Counted from the stretch's first letter, positions 1 to 6,532 are shown. The stretch is DNA of 13,374 bases from CAYQQJ01 sp964419935 (GCA_964419935.1 CAYQQJ010000054.1:1-13374), one strand, 5' to 3'. Numbers and translations: made by a program. The notes: generated by a model not told the origin, from the sequence alone.

Positions 1-620
1 CGAGTTCTTCTAGTTCCTCCAGTTCTTCAACATCTTCCAGTTCTTCAACGTCTTCCAGTTCTTCAACATCAACGTCTTCAAGCTCGGGTGGCTCTTCCGG
101 TTCGTCTAGTACTTCTTCCGGCGGTTCTTCTGGATCGTCTAGTAGTTCGTCAGGTGGCGGCGGTGGTGATTGTGAAGGGGATGATTGTGGAGATGGTTCC
201 TATGGTGGTGGTAATTGTTCGAAGGATGCGCAAACACCGCCGGAATGCGAGGGGGAGGCTATTAGCTGTGCTGTTGCAACTCATACGTGGTTATCTGAAT
301 GTAAAGATAAGTTGTGGCGGGAGGATTTGCAGGGCACGGACGAGTACAACAATGGTGATTCTGTTTTGGGTGATTCGGAAAAAAATCAGATTGTAGAAAA
401 AGAGCAAACGTTTGGTAGTTTGATCGACGGGCTTGATGATTCCGGCTTTGCTGGCGGTGGGTCATGTCCGGCTGATAAGCAAATAGTGACAAGCATTGGT
501 ACGTTTTCATTGCCTTTGACTTGGCTTTGTCAGTGGGCAATCAAGATGCGTCCTATCATTGTCGCGTTGGGTTGGCTGTCTGCTGGGATGATTATCTTTC
601 GTAAAATGGGAGAAAAATAA
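1..620 (+). CDS. Inovirus minor coat / adsorption protein (pIII- or TspB-like), 5' partial
   Basis: The reading frame is open from the left edge (first full codon at base 3), so the N-terminus, including any signal peptide, is outside the window. Visible order: about 55 residues almost entirely Ser, Thr and Gly; a Cys-containing acidic and Gly-rich stretch; a short globular part (around WREDLQGTDEYNN); then a C-terminal hydrophobic anchor (about PIIVALGWLSAGMIIF) followed by the basic tail RKMGEK. Low-complexity Gly/Ser linkers and a C-terminal membrane anchor are typical of filamentous phage pIII, which sits at the virion tip and binds the host receptor. The Cys-Pro start and LCQWAIKMRP run near the end resemble TspB/inovirus minor coat C-termini. 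The stop overlaps the next start (TAATG), as in a structural operon. The role rests on position, linker and anchor; sequence similarity in this family is weak. Confidence 0.7.
   Translation, partial: SSSSSSSSSTSSSSSTSSSSSTSTSSSSGGSSGSSSTSSGGSSGSSSSSSGGGGGDCEGDDCGDGSYGGGNCSKDAQTPPECEGEAISCAVATHTWLSECKDKLWREDLQGTDEYNNGDSVLGDSEKNQIVEKEQTFGSLIDGLDDSGFAGGGSCPADKQIVTSIGTFSLPLTWLCQWAIKMRPIIVALGWLSAGMIIFRKMGEK
3..74 (+). repeat. 18-bp tandem repeat encoding the Ser/Thr tract
   Basis: An 18-bp unit, AGTTCTTCAACATCTTCC, occurs at 21-38, again with one change at 39-56, and as a 14-base partial copy at 57-70. A more diverged unit lies at 3-20. Each unit is six codons (SSSTSS), so changes in copy number would lengthen or shorten the linker of the minor coat protein without shifting frame. 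The array runs off the left edge. Confidence 0.8.
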
Positions 621-934
621 TGCCTCAAATTTTTGCGCCTATTGCCGCGTTCATTGCATCAATCATTGGCGGGACTGTTGCGCGTGTTTTGGGCACTGTT
701 GGTATGGGTGTTCTCGTTCTGCAAGGTGTTGAGTTTGGAATGGATACCCTATCGAACCTCATTTATACCCACTTTGGTGAAGTTGGGTCCGATCTGTTTG
801 GTCTTCTCGGTCTCGCTGGTTTTGATGTATATATCAAGCTTGTTATTAGTGCTCATATGGGGCTGATTGCGTTCGTGACAGTTGCGGGATCGCTAAAGCG
901 GTTTGGCTTTGCAGCAACTGAGGGTGCGGGGTAA
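620..934 (+). CDS. Inovirus small membrane protein (pVI-like, DUF2523 type)
   Basis: 104 residues, strongly hydrophobic. The first ~36 residues form one or two membrane segments (IFAPIAAFIASIIGG..., VGMGVLVLQGV), a central amphipathic part contains LGLAGFDVYIKL, and a second clear membrane segment covers about residues 74-90 (VISAHMGLIAFVTVAG) before a short basic/polar tail. Size, layout and position between the minor coat and Zot genes fit the DUF2523 family, the counterpart of Ff pVI, which caps the virion end together with pIII and helps release the particle from the inner membrane. Both ends overlap neighbours by one base (TAATG at 618-622 and 932-936), so translation is probably coupled. 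Family assignment is from pattern recognition and gene order. Confidence 0.75.
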   Translation: MPQIFAPIAAFIASIIGGTVARVLGTVGMGVLVLQGVEFGMDTLSNLIYTHFGEVGSDLFGLLGLAGFDVYIKLVISAHMGLIAFVTVAGSLKRFGFAATEGAG

Positions 935-1923
935 TGTTTACACTGATTACAGGAAAGCCGGGTTCCTCTAAAACGTCGCACCTGATTGACTTGATACATT
1001 TCAGCGGCCAGTTTAAGGGCCGTGACGTTTACTATCGCGGGATAGGTGAGCTCAAATTGCCGTGGTTTGAGCTTTCTGACGATGAAACTAGAGCATGGCC
1101 GGAAAACGTACCTGACGGTGCTGTCTTGGTCGTTGATGAGGCTCAGGAGATTTGGCCGGTGCGTGCGCCCAGTAGGCCGGTGCCTTCTGGTTTGACAGCA
1201 CTAGAAAAACACCGTCATCGTGGTGTGGATGTTTTCTTCCTTAGTCAGGACCCTTCTTTGTTGGATAAGCACGCGAGGACTCTGGCGAACGAGCACAAGC
1301 ACTATAGTCGTCCGTTTGGTGCGCCTGTGGTAATAGAGTATCACAGCGGTAGTGGCTTCGTGTCTCCCGAAAATTCCTCGGAATTGAGTAAGTGCAATCA
1401 AACCAAAAGGGCGTTGCCTAAGCGTGTTTGGGGTTTGTATAAGTCCGCTGAAACTCATACTCACAAATTCCGCCCGCCTAAAATGTTGTTTATTGTCCCG
1501 TTGATTGCTCTGTTTGCGGCATTTTTGATTTATCGGTTTGTGTCTGGCTATGGTGCATCTGATGATGCAGAAGTTATTCAGAATCAACCAGGTGTTGAAA
1601 GTGTTCAGGGTTTACGTGGTGGTTCGCCGGAAGAAAAAGAGCAGCGGACATGGTCTGAGCTTCTGACGCCGGAAATACCAACGTTGCCGTGGACGGCTCC
1701 GCTCTACAAGGATAAAGCCATGCAGGTTAAGTCTGTTCCTCGGGTGGCTGGTTGTTTAGCTTCTAAGTCTGTGGGTTGCAAGTGTTATACGCAACAGGGC
1801 ACAGTTTTAAGCTCCGTGACTGAGGCTATGTGTCGTAATCATGTGGAATACGGGCAGTTTGATCACATGATAGGCCCTGACAATAAAAATTCTCAAGATG
1901 AACTATCAGCCTCAACATCGTAA
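934..1923 (+). CDS. zot: Zot/pI-type filamentous phage assembly ATPase
   Basis: 329 residues. The N-terminal P-loop ATPase domain has Walker A at residues 7-14 (GKPGSSKT), Walker B at 63-71 (AVLVVDEAQ) and a following FFLSQDP motif near 101-107. A single membrane segment lies at about 184-203 (MLFIVPLIALFAAFLIY), with a basic stretch before it, so the ATPase domain is cytoplasmic. The C-terminal ~125 residues would be periplasmic and contain a Cys-rich patch (GCLASKSVGCKCY...MC). This is the pI morphogenesis protein family: an inner-membrane motor that strips the ssDNA-binding protein from phage DNA and drives assembly and extrusion. The name zonula occludens toxin comes from the Vibrio CTX phage member; nothing here indicates toxin activity. 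The start overlaps the previous stop. Order minor coat, pVI, Zot, Rep, integrase is as in Pf phages. Confidence 0.92.
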   Translation: MFTLITGKPGSSKTSHLIDLIHFSGQFKGRDVYYRGIGELKLPWFELSDDETRAWPENVPDGAVLVVDEAQEIWPVRAPSRPVPSGLTALEKHRHRGVDVFFLSQDPSLLDKHARTLANEHKHYSRPFGAPVVIEYHSGSGFVSPENSSELSKCNQTKRALPKRVWGLYKSAETHTHKFRPPKMLFIVPLIALFAAFLIYRFVSGYGASDDAEVIQNQPGVESVQGLRGGSPEEKEQRTWSELLTPEIPTLPWTAPLYKDKAMQVKSVPRVAGCLASKSVGCKCYTQQGTVLSSVTEAMCRNHVEYGQFDHMIGPDNKNSQDELSASTS

Positions 1924-1934
1924 CAGTTTAAATG

Positions 1935-1979
1935 GGTGTGCCGGGGCGCAACCGAGGCACGAGGTGCGCCCGGCACACC
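1935..1979 (+). repeat. Long GC-rich hairpin
   Basis: The left arm GGTGTGCCGGGGCGCA (1935-1950) pairs with the right arm TGCGCCCGGCACACC (1965-1979) over 15 base pairs with one bulged G, leaving a 14-base loop. No T-run follows on either strand, so it does not look like an intrinsic terminator. It may act in the single-stranded phage genome as a packaging or priming structure. Confidence 0.85.
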
Positions 1980-1985
1980 ATTGAT

Positions 1986-2006
1986 AGACGTCCCTGTAGC
2001 ACGTCT
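1986..2006 (+). repeat. Short inverted repeat upstream of rep
   Basis: AGACGT (1986-1991) and ACGTCT (2001-2006) are perfect inverted copies separated by nine bases. Possible roles are a Rep nick or binding site or an operator for rep; the sequence alone does not decide. Confidence 0.5.
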
Positions 2007-2056
2007 TATAAATAGCTCTTTTAGCGTTCGTTATACCACTATAAAAGGAAGAAACC

Positions 2057-3328
2057 ATGATTAAGCCAGAACATATTATTCGCCATGACCATAATTTTGA
2101 GCCAGACGCAAAAGGGCGTTTGTTTTTTGATGGGGATAAGTTCGCTGACTTGTCAGCGTTAAACATCCTGCGCTGTGGGGTGGATACCGTTCGGCAGTTG
2201 TACCGGGGCAGCTTGAAGTCTGCGGTGTTGGATATGTGCGAGAAACCCGGCTTTGTGTTTTTCGCCGGGTATGACTGGTGTGTCGGTCGGATTGGTCGTG
2301 ATAGCGGCTATCAGTTCAAGCTACAAAATGCCGATCTTGGTGTTATCCTTCTGATCAAGAACTTTAATGTAAAGTCTGAATCAGTCGGGCCACATCTTAA
2401 AATCGAAGTGTCACCGCACCTGATTGAAGAGAAAACGCCGTATGAGTTGCAAGCGTTGTTAGACGGCTTTGCTGATTGTGTGCTCGATGGGCGTGTTTAT
2501 GTTCAGTCTGCGGTTCATATCGCTATTGACGTTCAAGGTTGGGAGCCTCCGGCTGATATAGTCTCGCGGATGCACTGCCGTAGCAGTAACGTCAGGCAAT
2601 TTGACTCAATCGATGCCGTCGATTTTGCGGCTATTTCCGCAACGTATAATCGGGGTCAGTCCTATCTATTTGGTTCTGCGTCGGGTATGCAGCTGGCGAT
2701 ATACAACAAAACAGAGCAGGCTAAAGCGACTGATAAGTTGGATTTCTGGCAAAGTGTGTGGCGAAAGACTGATAACCCGTTTGAAGCATCAGACGATAAT
2801 TACGACGAAATCCAACCTGTTTGGCGGATTGAGTTGCGCTTTCATCATTCTGTTGTTCAGCAATTTTCGGAAGGCTCGCGCATTTTTGGGCGTGATTCGC
2901 ATTTGGGTTTTGCATCATATCAGGCGTTGTCCCATCACCTCGACGGCCTTTTGAAGTACGGGCTTGACTCGTTCAAATATCTGCACTCTCCGCGTTTCTT
3001 TAATCCATTTTGGACCATTCTTGCTCAAGATGTGGTTGTTGGTGTGCCTGTGGAGTCGTTTCTCGATAAGACTGAATATAAGCGTTATTACAAGTCGAGT
3101 GCGGGTTTTAGCGGCAAGAATATTGAGTTGCTATTGGGAAACGCAATTAGCTTGGCGGCTCGGGAGCGCTTGACAGCTAAGCAGACTGTAAGGGCGCTCA
3201 AGTCGTTACCGTTTTGGCATACGATAGTTAATTTCTATGCGGACAAGGGAATGGATGAAATAGCACTGACTGAGCATCTTGGGTTGTTGCTTAAAGAGCG
3301 TTATGTTCGGTGGGGTAAAGCGGTCTAA
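2057..3328 (+). CDS. Inovirus replication initiation protein (Rep_trans / RstA-like)
   Basis: 423 residues. Features typical of the replication initiation factor family of filamentous phages and rolling-circle plasmids are an HxAIDVxGW motif at about 154-162, FGSASGMQLAIYNK at 205-218 with a candidate active-site Tyr (Y216), and a PVWRIELRFH strand at 254-263. Such proteins nick the plus-strand origin of the replicative form and start rolling-circle replication; the origin may be in the hairpin region just upstream. The start is supported by AAGGAAG at 2045-2051, six bases before the ATG. The stop overlaps the integrase start by one base (TAATG at 3326-3330). Position directly after zot and before int matches the Pf prophage replication gene. 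Catalytic residue assignment is by motif, not alignment. Confidence 0.85.
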   Translation: MIKPEHIIRHDHNFEPDAKGRLFFDGDKFADLSALNILRCGVDTVRQLYRGSLKSAVLDMCEKPGFVFFAGYDWCVGRIGRDSGYQFKLQNADLGVILLIKNFNVKSESVGPHLKIEVSPHLIEEKTPYELQALLDGFADCVLDGRVYVQSAVHIAIDVQGWEPPADIVSRMHCRSSNVRQFDSIDAVDFAAISATYNRGQSYLFGSASGMQLAIYNKTEQAKATDKLDFWQSVWRKTDNPFEASDDNYDEIQPVWRIELRFHHSVVQQFSEGSRIFGRDSHLGFASYQALSHHLDGLLKYGLDSFKYLHSPRFFNPFWTILAQDVVVGVPVESFLDKTEYKRYYKSSAGFSGKNIELLLGNAISLAARERLTAKQTVRALKSLPFWHTIVNFYADKGMDEIALTEHLGLLLKERYVRWGKAV

Positions 3329-4359
3329 TGGCAATTGAAAAGCTAAAAAATGGTCGTTGGCTGGTCGATGTGGAGCCATTGAAGGGAAAGCGTTTTAGGA
3401 AGAGGTGTGGTTCAAAGGCGGAAGCTTTGCGTTATGAGGCGGATGTACGTGCGCGCTATACGTCGACTGCTGATGTTTGGGGTAAGAGGGCGGTTGATAA
3501 GCGCAATTTGTCTGAGCTTATTGACTTGTGGTATGGCCACCATGGTCTATACCTGTCTGATCCTGACCGTCGTAAACGTTCTTTGGATCGTTTGTGCGAG
3601 GCGGTTGGTGACCCGGTGGCTAAAAAGTTTTCACCAGCTATGTATCTGGATTATCGTAAAAAGCGGACGTTGGCCGGGGTTTTACCAAAGACGCTCAACA
3701 ATGAGCTTGGTTATGTGAAGGCTTTGTACAATTACCTTTGGCAGACTGAGCAGATCCGTTATCAGTGTCCGATTGCGAAGGTTAAGCCGGTGCGGATCAA
3801 AGAACGCGAGCTTGCGTTTTTGACGTTGTCTGAGTGTCAAGAGCTTTTGAGTGTAATTCGTCAATCGGGCAATTGTTGCTTGTATTTGATTGTTAGGGTG
3901 TGTTTGGAGACTGGGGCGCGGTGGAGTGAATCGGAGAAGTTGACTCTATCGCAGATAGGGCGATCAAGGTTGACGTATACCGATACAAAGTCGGGACGCA
4001 ATCGCACGGTGCCGATCACCGATGAGTTGGAATCTGATCTCCGGGGGCACTGCTGTGGAACTGACGGGTTGTTTGCGACGTCAATAACAGCATTTCGTCG
4101 GTTGTTGAAAAAGTGCAAATTTAAGTTGCCCAGGGGCCAAGCCAGTCACGCATTGCGGCATACATATGCTAGCCATTACATGATGAACGGCGGGGATATA
4201 TTGACATTGCAAAAGCTGCTTGGGCATAGCACTATCGCGTTGACTATGCGTTATGCGCACTTGTCGCCGGGGCATATGGCGGAGGCAGTTCAGTATCGAC
4301 CTAAGTTATTTTTCGACACTTTTTCGACACATCAGCCTTCAGACAGCAAAAACCCCTGA
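3328..4359 (+). CDS. int: Phage tyrosine recombinase (integrase)
   Basis: 343 residues. The basic N-terminal ~50 residues (KLKNGRWLVDVEPLKGKRFRK...) look like an arm-type DNA-binding domain, about 60-155 like the core-binding domain, and 160-325 like the catalytic domain. All expected active-site residues are present: R198 (GARWSE), K221 (TKSGRN), H274 and R277 (HALRHTY), H300 (LLGHS) and the nucleophile Y309 (MRYAHLS). It would integrate and excise the filamentous prophage, as IntF does for Pf4. The gene overlaps rep by one base and ends only 38 bases from the 3' end of tRNA-Arg, the usual arrangement for an integrase next to its attachment site. Its last codons overlap a terminator-like hairpin that serves the tRNA on the opposite strand. 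No excisionase gene is visible; in Pf phages it lies at the other end. Confidence 0.93.
   Translation: MAIEKLKNGRWLVDVEPLKGKRFRKRCGSKAEALRYEADVRARYTSTADVWGKRAVDKRNLSELIDLWYGHHGLYLSDPDRRKRSLDRLCEAVGDPVAKKFSPAMYLDYRKKRTLAGVLPKTLNNELGYVKALYNYLWQTEQIRYQCPIAKVKPVRIKERELAFLTLSECQELLSVIRQSGNCCLYLIVRVCLETGARWSESEKLTLSQIGRSRLTYTDTKSGRNRTVPITDELESDLRGHCCGTDGLFATSITAFRRLLKKCKFKLPRGQASHALRHTYASHYMMNGGDILTLQKLLGHSTIALTMRYAHLSPGHMAEAVQYRPKLFFDTFSTHQPSDSKNP
4309..4330 (+). repeat. Tandem 11-bp direct repeat near the phage end
   Basis: TTTTTCGACAC occurs twice without a gap (4309-4319 and 4320-4330) inside the last codons of the integrase gene, about 70-90 bases from the tRNA end. Its core in reverse complement, GTGTCGA, recurs at 4488-4494 on the far side of the tRNA. 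Direct repeats at such a place can be integrase arm-type sites; this is inference. Confidence 0.5.
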
Positions 4360-4384
4360 AAATCTCTAGGATAATCAAGGGTTT
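4346..4384 (-). terminator. Intrinsic terminator of tRNA-Arg
   Basis: Read on the minus strand, AAACCCTTGA (4384-4375) pairs with TCAGGGGTTT (4359-4350) with one mismatch and a 15-base loop, and a T-run follows (down to 4348). It lies 14 bases beyond the tRNA CCA end. The distal arm overlaps the last codons and stop of the integrase gene on the other strand. Confidence 0.75.
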
Positions 4385-4397
4385 ATGATGTTCTATA

Positions 4398-4440
4398 TGG
4401 CGCACTCGGGAGGATTCGAACCTCCGACCGCTCGGTTCGT
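4398..4440. other. Probable phage attachment site (attR/attL core) in the tRNA 3' half
   Basis: Tyrosine integrases of this kind usually recombine within the 3' half of a tRNA gene, leaving the tRNA intact at one junction and a partial copy at the other. The integrase gene is immediately next to the tRNA 3' end here. The second copy would lie beyond the left window edge, so the exact core limits cannot be seen; the coordinates are only the expected range. Confidence 0.5.
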
Positions 4441-4474
4441 AGCCGAGTACTCTATCCAGCTGAGCTACGAGTGC
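4398..4474 (-). tRNA. tRNA-Arg (anticodon ACG)
   Basis: 77-nt cloverleaf on the minus strand. The 5' acceptor arm GCACTCG pairs with CGAGTGC, followed by discriminator G and an encoded CCA. The D arm contains GCTCAGCTGGATAGAG, the anticodon stem CTCGG/CCGAG encloses loop CTACGAA (anticodon ACG, read as ICG after A34 deamination, for CGU/CGC/CGA), and the T arm is GGAGG-TTCGAAT-CCTCC. The prophage integrase ends 38 bases from the 3' CCA, so the 3' half of this tRNA is the likely integration site. Confidence 0.97.
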
Positions 4475-4502
4475 GTTGTCTCGATGTGTGTCGAGGGCGC
4501 GT

Positions 4503-4531
4503 ATATTAGGCATTGACGCTGCGGGAGTCAA
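4503..4531 (-). promoter_or_regulatory. Sigma-70 promoter of tRNA-Arg
   Basis: On the minus strand, a -35 box TTGACT (4531-4526) and a -10 box TAATAT (4508-4503) are separated by exactly 17 bases. A GC-rich discriminator (ACGCGCCCTC) follows, as is usual for stringently controlled stable RNA promoters. Transcription would begin about 20 bases before the tRNA 5' end. Confidence 0.85.
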
Positions 4532-4800
4532 CCCCGACGAAGCATAAAAACACAAACTATGGTGCCCATGACTGGCAGAGCCGAGGTGGCAGCGAGTAAA
4601 TCGGCATTGGTCGAGCCTTGTGACAGGGCGCTGGTTTACTTAATTGACACCATCAACACTTGAGGGCAGACTCGGCAACCACCAATGGTTGCTGGTTCCG
4701 GGATTATCCATGTGGCTCCCCATATGAGAAGCCGTGTGAGCACCCCGGTGACTGAACCCGCAATCAAATGACAAAGTTCCAGATGGCGTCGGAGCCTTAC
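4532..4800. other. Intergenic stretch between tRNA-Arg promoter and mgsA
   Basis: No convincing gene. Six-base arms CAACCA/TGGTTG form a small hairpin around 4676-4691. A consensus -35 box TTGACA at 4644-4649 on the + strand has no acceptable -10 box at the right distance, so the mgsA promoter remains unassigned. An open frame on the minus strand across this region mostly overlaps mgsA and is not credible. Confidence 0.5.
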
Positions 4801-5268
4801 ATGCAAACAAAAGCACAAAGCCTGGGTAAACTGAAACGCGTCGCTCTCATTGCCCATGACAACAAGAAACAGGAGCTGAGCGACTGGGCCTTGCGGCACA
4901 AAGCGTTGCTGCAAGCCCACAAACTCTGCGCGACGGGCACCACCGGATACAAGCTGGAGAAGGACCTGGGGCTGACGGTGGAGAAACTGGTCAGTGGTCC
5001 CCTGGGTGGCGACCAGCAAATTGGCGCGCGTATACCCAGCGGTGAAGTGGATGTACTTATCTTTTTCTGGGATCCGTTCGAATCCATGCCGCATGATCCA
5101 GACATCAAGGCACTGCTGCGCATTGCCGCGGTGTGGAATATTCCCGTGGCCTGCAATCCTGCATCTGCTGATTTTATCGTCAACTCACCCTTGTTTGCCG
5201 AGGAATACTCGCGTCAGGTGCCTGACTATGAAAGCTATATCACGGAGCGATCGGTTCACTACAGCTAG
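4801..5268 (+). CDS. mgsA: Methylglyoxal synthase
   Basis: 155 residues; converts dihydroxyacetone phosphate to methylglyoxal and phosphate in the cytosol, a bypass of lower glycolysis that relieves sugar-phosphate stress. With the start at 4801 the key residues fall at the same numbers as in E. coli MgsA: H19-D20, phosphate-binding GTTG 46-49, GGDQQ 69-73 with catalytic D71, FFWDP 88-92 with D91, H98 and D101, then VWNIPVACN. The open frame extends 11 codons further upstream (to 4768), but GGAG at 4791-4794 is well placed for 4801 and the family length (152 in E. coli) supports it. It is transcribed away from tRNA-Arg and is the first chromosomal protein gene after the prophage. In E. coli the enzyme is inhibited by phosphate. 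Confidence 0.96.
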   Translation: MQTKAQSLGKLKRVALIAHDNKKQELSDWALRHKALLQAHKLCATGTTGYKLEKDLGLTVEKLVSGPLGGDQQIGARIPSGEVDVLIFFWDPFESMPHDPDIKALLRIAAVWNIPVACNPASADFIVNSPLFAEEYSRQVPDYESYITERSVHYS

Positions 5269-5359
5269 CGGCTAATTCTCTGATCAGTCAGGTAATGACC
5301 CGGTACTAAATCCGATGCTAAAAGGTATGCTGAAATATTAATCAACAAGGAGTAGAGCG

Positions 5360-6262
5360 ATGCGTATAGCTATGGTGGGGTTGGGTGATATTGCGCGGAA
5401 AGCCTATCTGCCAGTGGTTGCCACTCATGGTGATATTTCACCCATCATTTGCACTCGTAACAGCGAAGTGCTGAAGCATGTCAAACGCCAGTACCGGATA
5501 AACGAAGCTTATGGTGCCCTGGATGACCTGATTCGCGCCCAGCCCGCCATCGCAATGATTCATACCAGTACCGAGAGTCACTACGAAATCGCCAAGCGTC
5601 TGCTGGACGCGAACATTCCGCTGCTCATCGACAAGCCTGTCAGCTATCACTATCACCAGACAGCGGAACTGGTCGAACTGGCGGCAAAAAAACAGCTGCC
5701 GTTATTGGTGGGCTTCAATCGCCGGTTCGCGCCGCTTTATCAACCGCTCCAGCAGGCCTCGGTGCGCCAGGTGTACTACCAGAAAAACCGGGTGAATCGC
5801 CCCGCAGAAGCCCACGAATTTGTTTTCGACGATTTTATTCATGTACTGGATTTCGTGCGTTTCACTACACCCGGGGAGCCGGAAGATTTTCAGGTCTACT
5901 CCTATAGTTCAGACGGTTTGCTCGGCAGTGTGCAAGTGCAATGGCAGTGCGAGCGGGCACTTTTTACGGCGTCAATGAACCGCCTGAATGGCGTCGCCGA
6001 AGAACAACTGCGCTACGCGTCCGACAACGAACATTGGGAAATCAATAACCTGTCCTCCGGCTGCCACTACAAGAACGGCGCGCCGGACAAACTCGAATTC
6101 AATGATTGGCAGCCCACGCTGGAAAAGCGCGGTTTCGTCGCCATGATAGACAACATGTTAAACGTTATCCGCAGCGGTAAGGGCGGCAACAACTACGAAG
6201 ACATACTCGCCACCCACAAGCTTTGCGAAGACGTCGTCACCCAAATAGAAGCCCGTCAGTAA
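5360..6262 (+). CDS. mviM: Gfo/Idh/MocA family oxidoreductase, YceM/MviM type
   Basis: 300 residues. An N-terminal Rossmann fold carries the NAD(P)-binding motif MVGLGDIA (5-12), followed by the family's conserved Lys-Pro motif as DKP at 91-93 and the stretch GFNRRFAPLY at 118-127, which is shared with E. coli YceM (MviM). The C-terminal part has QPTLEKRGFVAMID from about 251, again as in YceM. The family dehydrogenates or reduces sugars and related compounds using NAD(P)H; the substrate of the MviM branch is not established, and the virulence-factor label is historical. AAGGAG at 5347-5352 sits seven bases before the ATG. It is 91 bases after mgsA on the same strand and might be co-transcribed, although no functional link is obvious. 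It ends at a convergent gap filled by palindromic repeats. Confidence 0.88.
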   Translation: MRIAMVGLGDIARKAYLPVVATHGDISPIICTRNSEVLKHVKRQYRINEAYGALDDLIRAQPAIAMIHTSTESHYEIAKRLLDANIPLLIDKPVSYHYHQTAELVELAAKKQLPLLVGFNRRFAPLYQPLQQASVRQVYYQKNRVNRPAEAHEFVFDDFIHVLDFVRFTTPGEPEDFQVYSYSSDGLLGSVQVQWQCERALFTASMNRLNGVAEEQLRYASDNEHWEINNLSSGCHYKNGAPDKLEFNDWQPTLEKRGFVAMIDNMLNVIRSGKGGNNYEDILATHKLCEDVVTQIEARQ

Positions 6263-6290
6263 CGCGACCCAAGGCGCCGACCGATCATGC

Positions 6291-6387
6291 GTGCGGTTTG
6301 GACCTGTAGGTCGAATAAGCTTTAGCGCCATCCGACATTGGCGTCGGATGGCAATGTTCGCGGAGCTCACATTTTATCCGACCTACA
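6291..6387. repeat. 97-bp palindromic intergenic element, copy 1
   Basis: Begins GTGCGGTTTGGACC. It has terminal inverted arms TGTAGGTCGAATAA (6305-6318) and TTATCCGACCTACA (6374-6387), and an internal hairpin with arms CCATCCGAC/GTCGGATGG around 6329-6350. It differs from copy 2 at eight of 97 positions by eye. It has no coding capacity. The design resembles REP/BIME or MITE-type repeats found at the 3' ends of genes, where they can limit mRNA decay or read-through. Confidence 0.85.
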
Positions 6388-6403
6388 CACTGGTTGCCCA
6401 TGG

Positions 6404-6500
6404 GTACGGTTTGGACCTGTAGGTCTAACAAGCTTTAGCGCCATCCTGCATTTGCGTCGGATGGCAACGTTCGCGGAGCTCACGTTTTATCCGACCTACA
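6404..6500. repeat. 97-bp palindromic intergenic element, copy 2
   Basis: Direct repeat of the element at 6291-6387, offset by 113 bases. Terminal arms are TGTAGGTCTAACAA and TTATCCGACCTACA; the internal hairpin is weaker than in copy 1 because CCGAC has become CCTGC on the left arm. It lies in the convergent gap between mviM and arsH. Confidence 0.85.
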
Positions 6501-6501
6501 C

Positions 6502-6532
6502 GCTTGCAGCTTATAGCTTGCGGCTTGCAGCT
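6502..6532. repeat. 7-bp tandem repeat overlapping the arsH stop
   Basis: Four consecutive 7-bp units, GCTTGCA, GCTTATA, GCTTGCG, GCTTGCA, then GCT. On the minus strand they encode the last residues of ArsH (AASRKL), and the variant second unit supplies the TAA stop at 6513-6511. Confidence 0.7.

Larger units (their letters stand above)
1924..2056 (+). other. Prophage intergenic region, candidate packaging signal or replication origin
   Basis: This is the only sizeable non-coding stretch in the visible prophage, between zot and rep. It contains a long GC-rich hairpin at 1935-1979 and a shorter perfect inverted repeat at 1986-2006, then an AT-rich leader into rep. In filamentous phages the intergenic region carries hairpins that serve as the packaging signal and as replication origins; that known arrangement, with the position here, is the basis of the proposal. 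No match to a known Pf or Ff origin was recognised. Confidence 0.5.

Noticed and set aside
934..1923. Zot as an enterotoxin
   Set aside because: The protein has the layout of a phage assembly ATPase; no toxin-specific peptide is recognised, so only the assembly role is supported.
4644..4649. TTGACA as the mgsA promoter
   Set aside because: No acceptable -10 box lies 16-18 bases downstream.
4636..5094. Minus-strand 152-codon frame
   Set aside because: It lies mostly antisense to mgsA, whose active-site residues all align with E. coli MgsA; the antisense translation shows no recognisable domain.
6291..6500. CRISPR array
   Set aside because: There are only two copies of a long 97-bp palindromic unit with a 16-base gap, no cas genes, and the unit is far longer than a CRISPR repeat.
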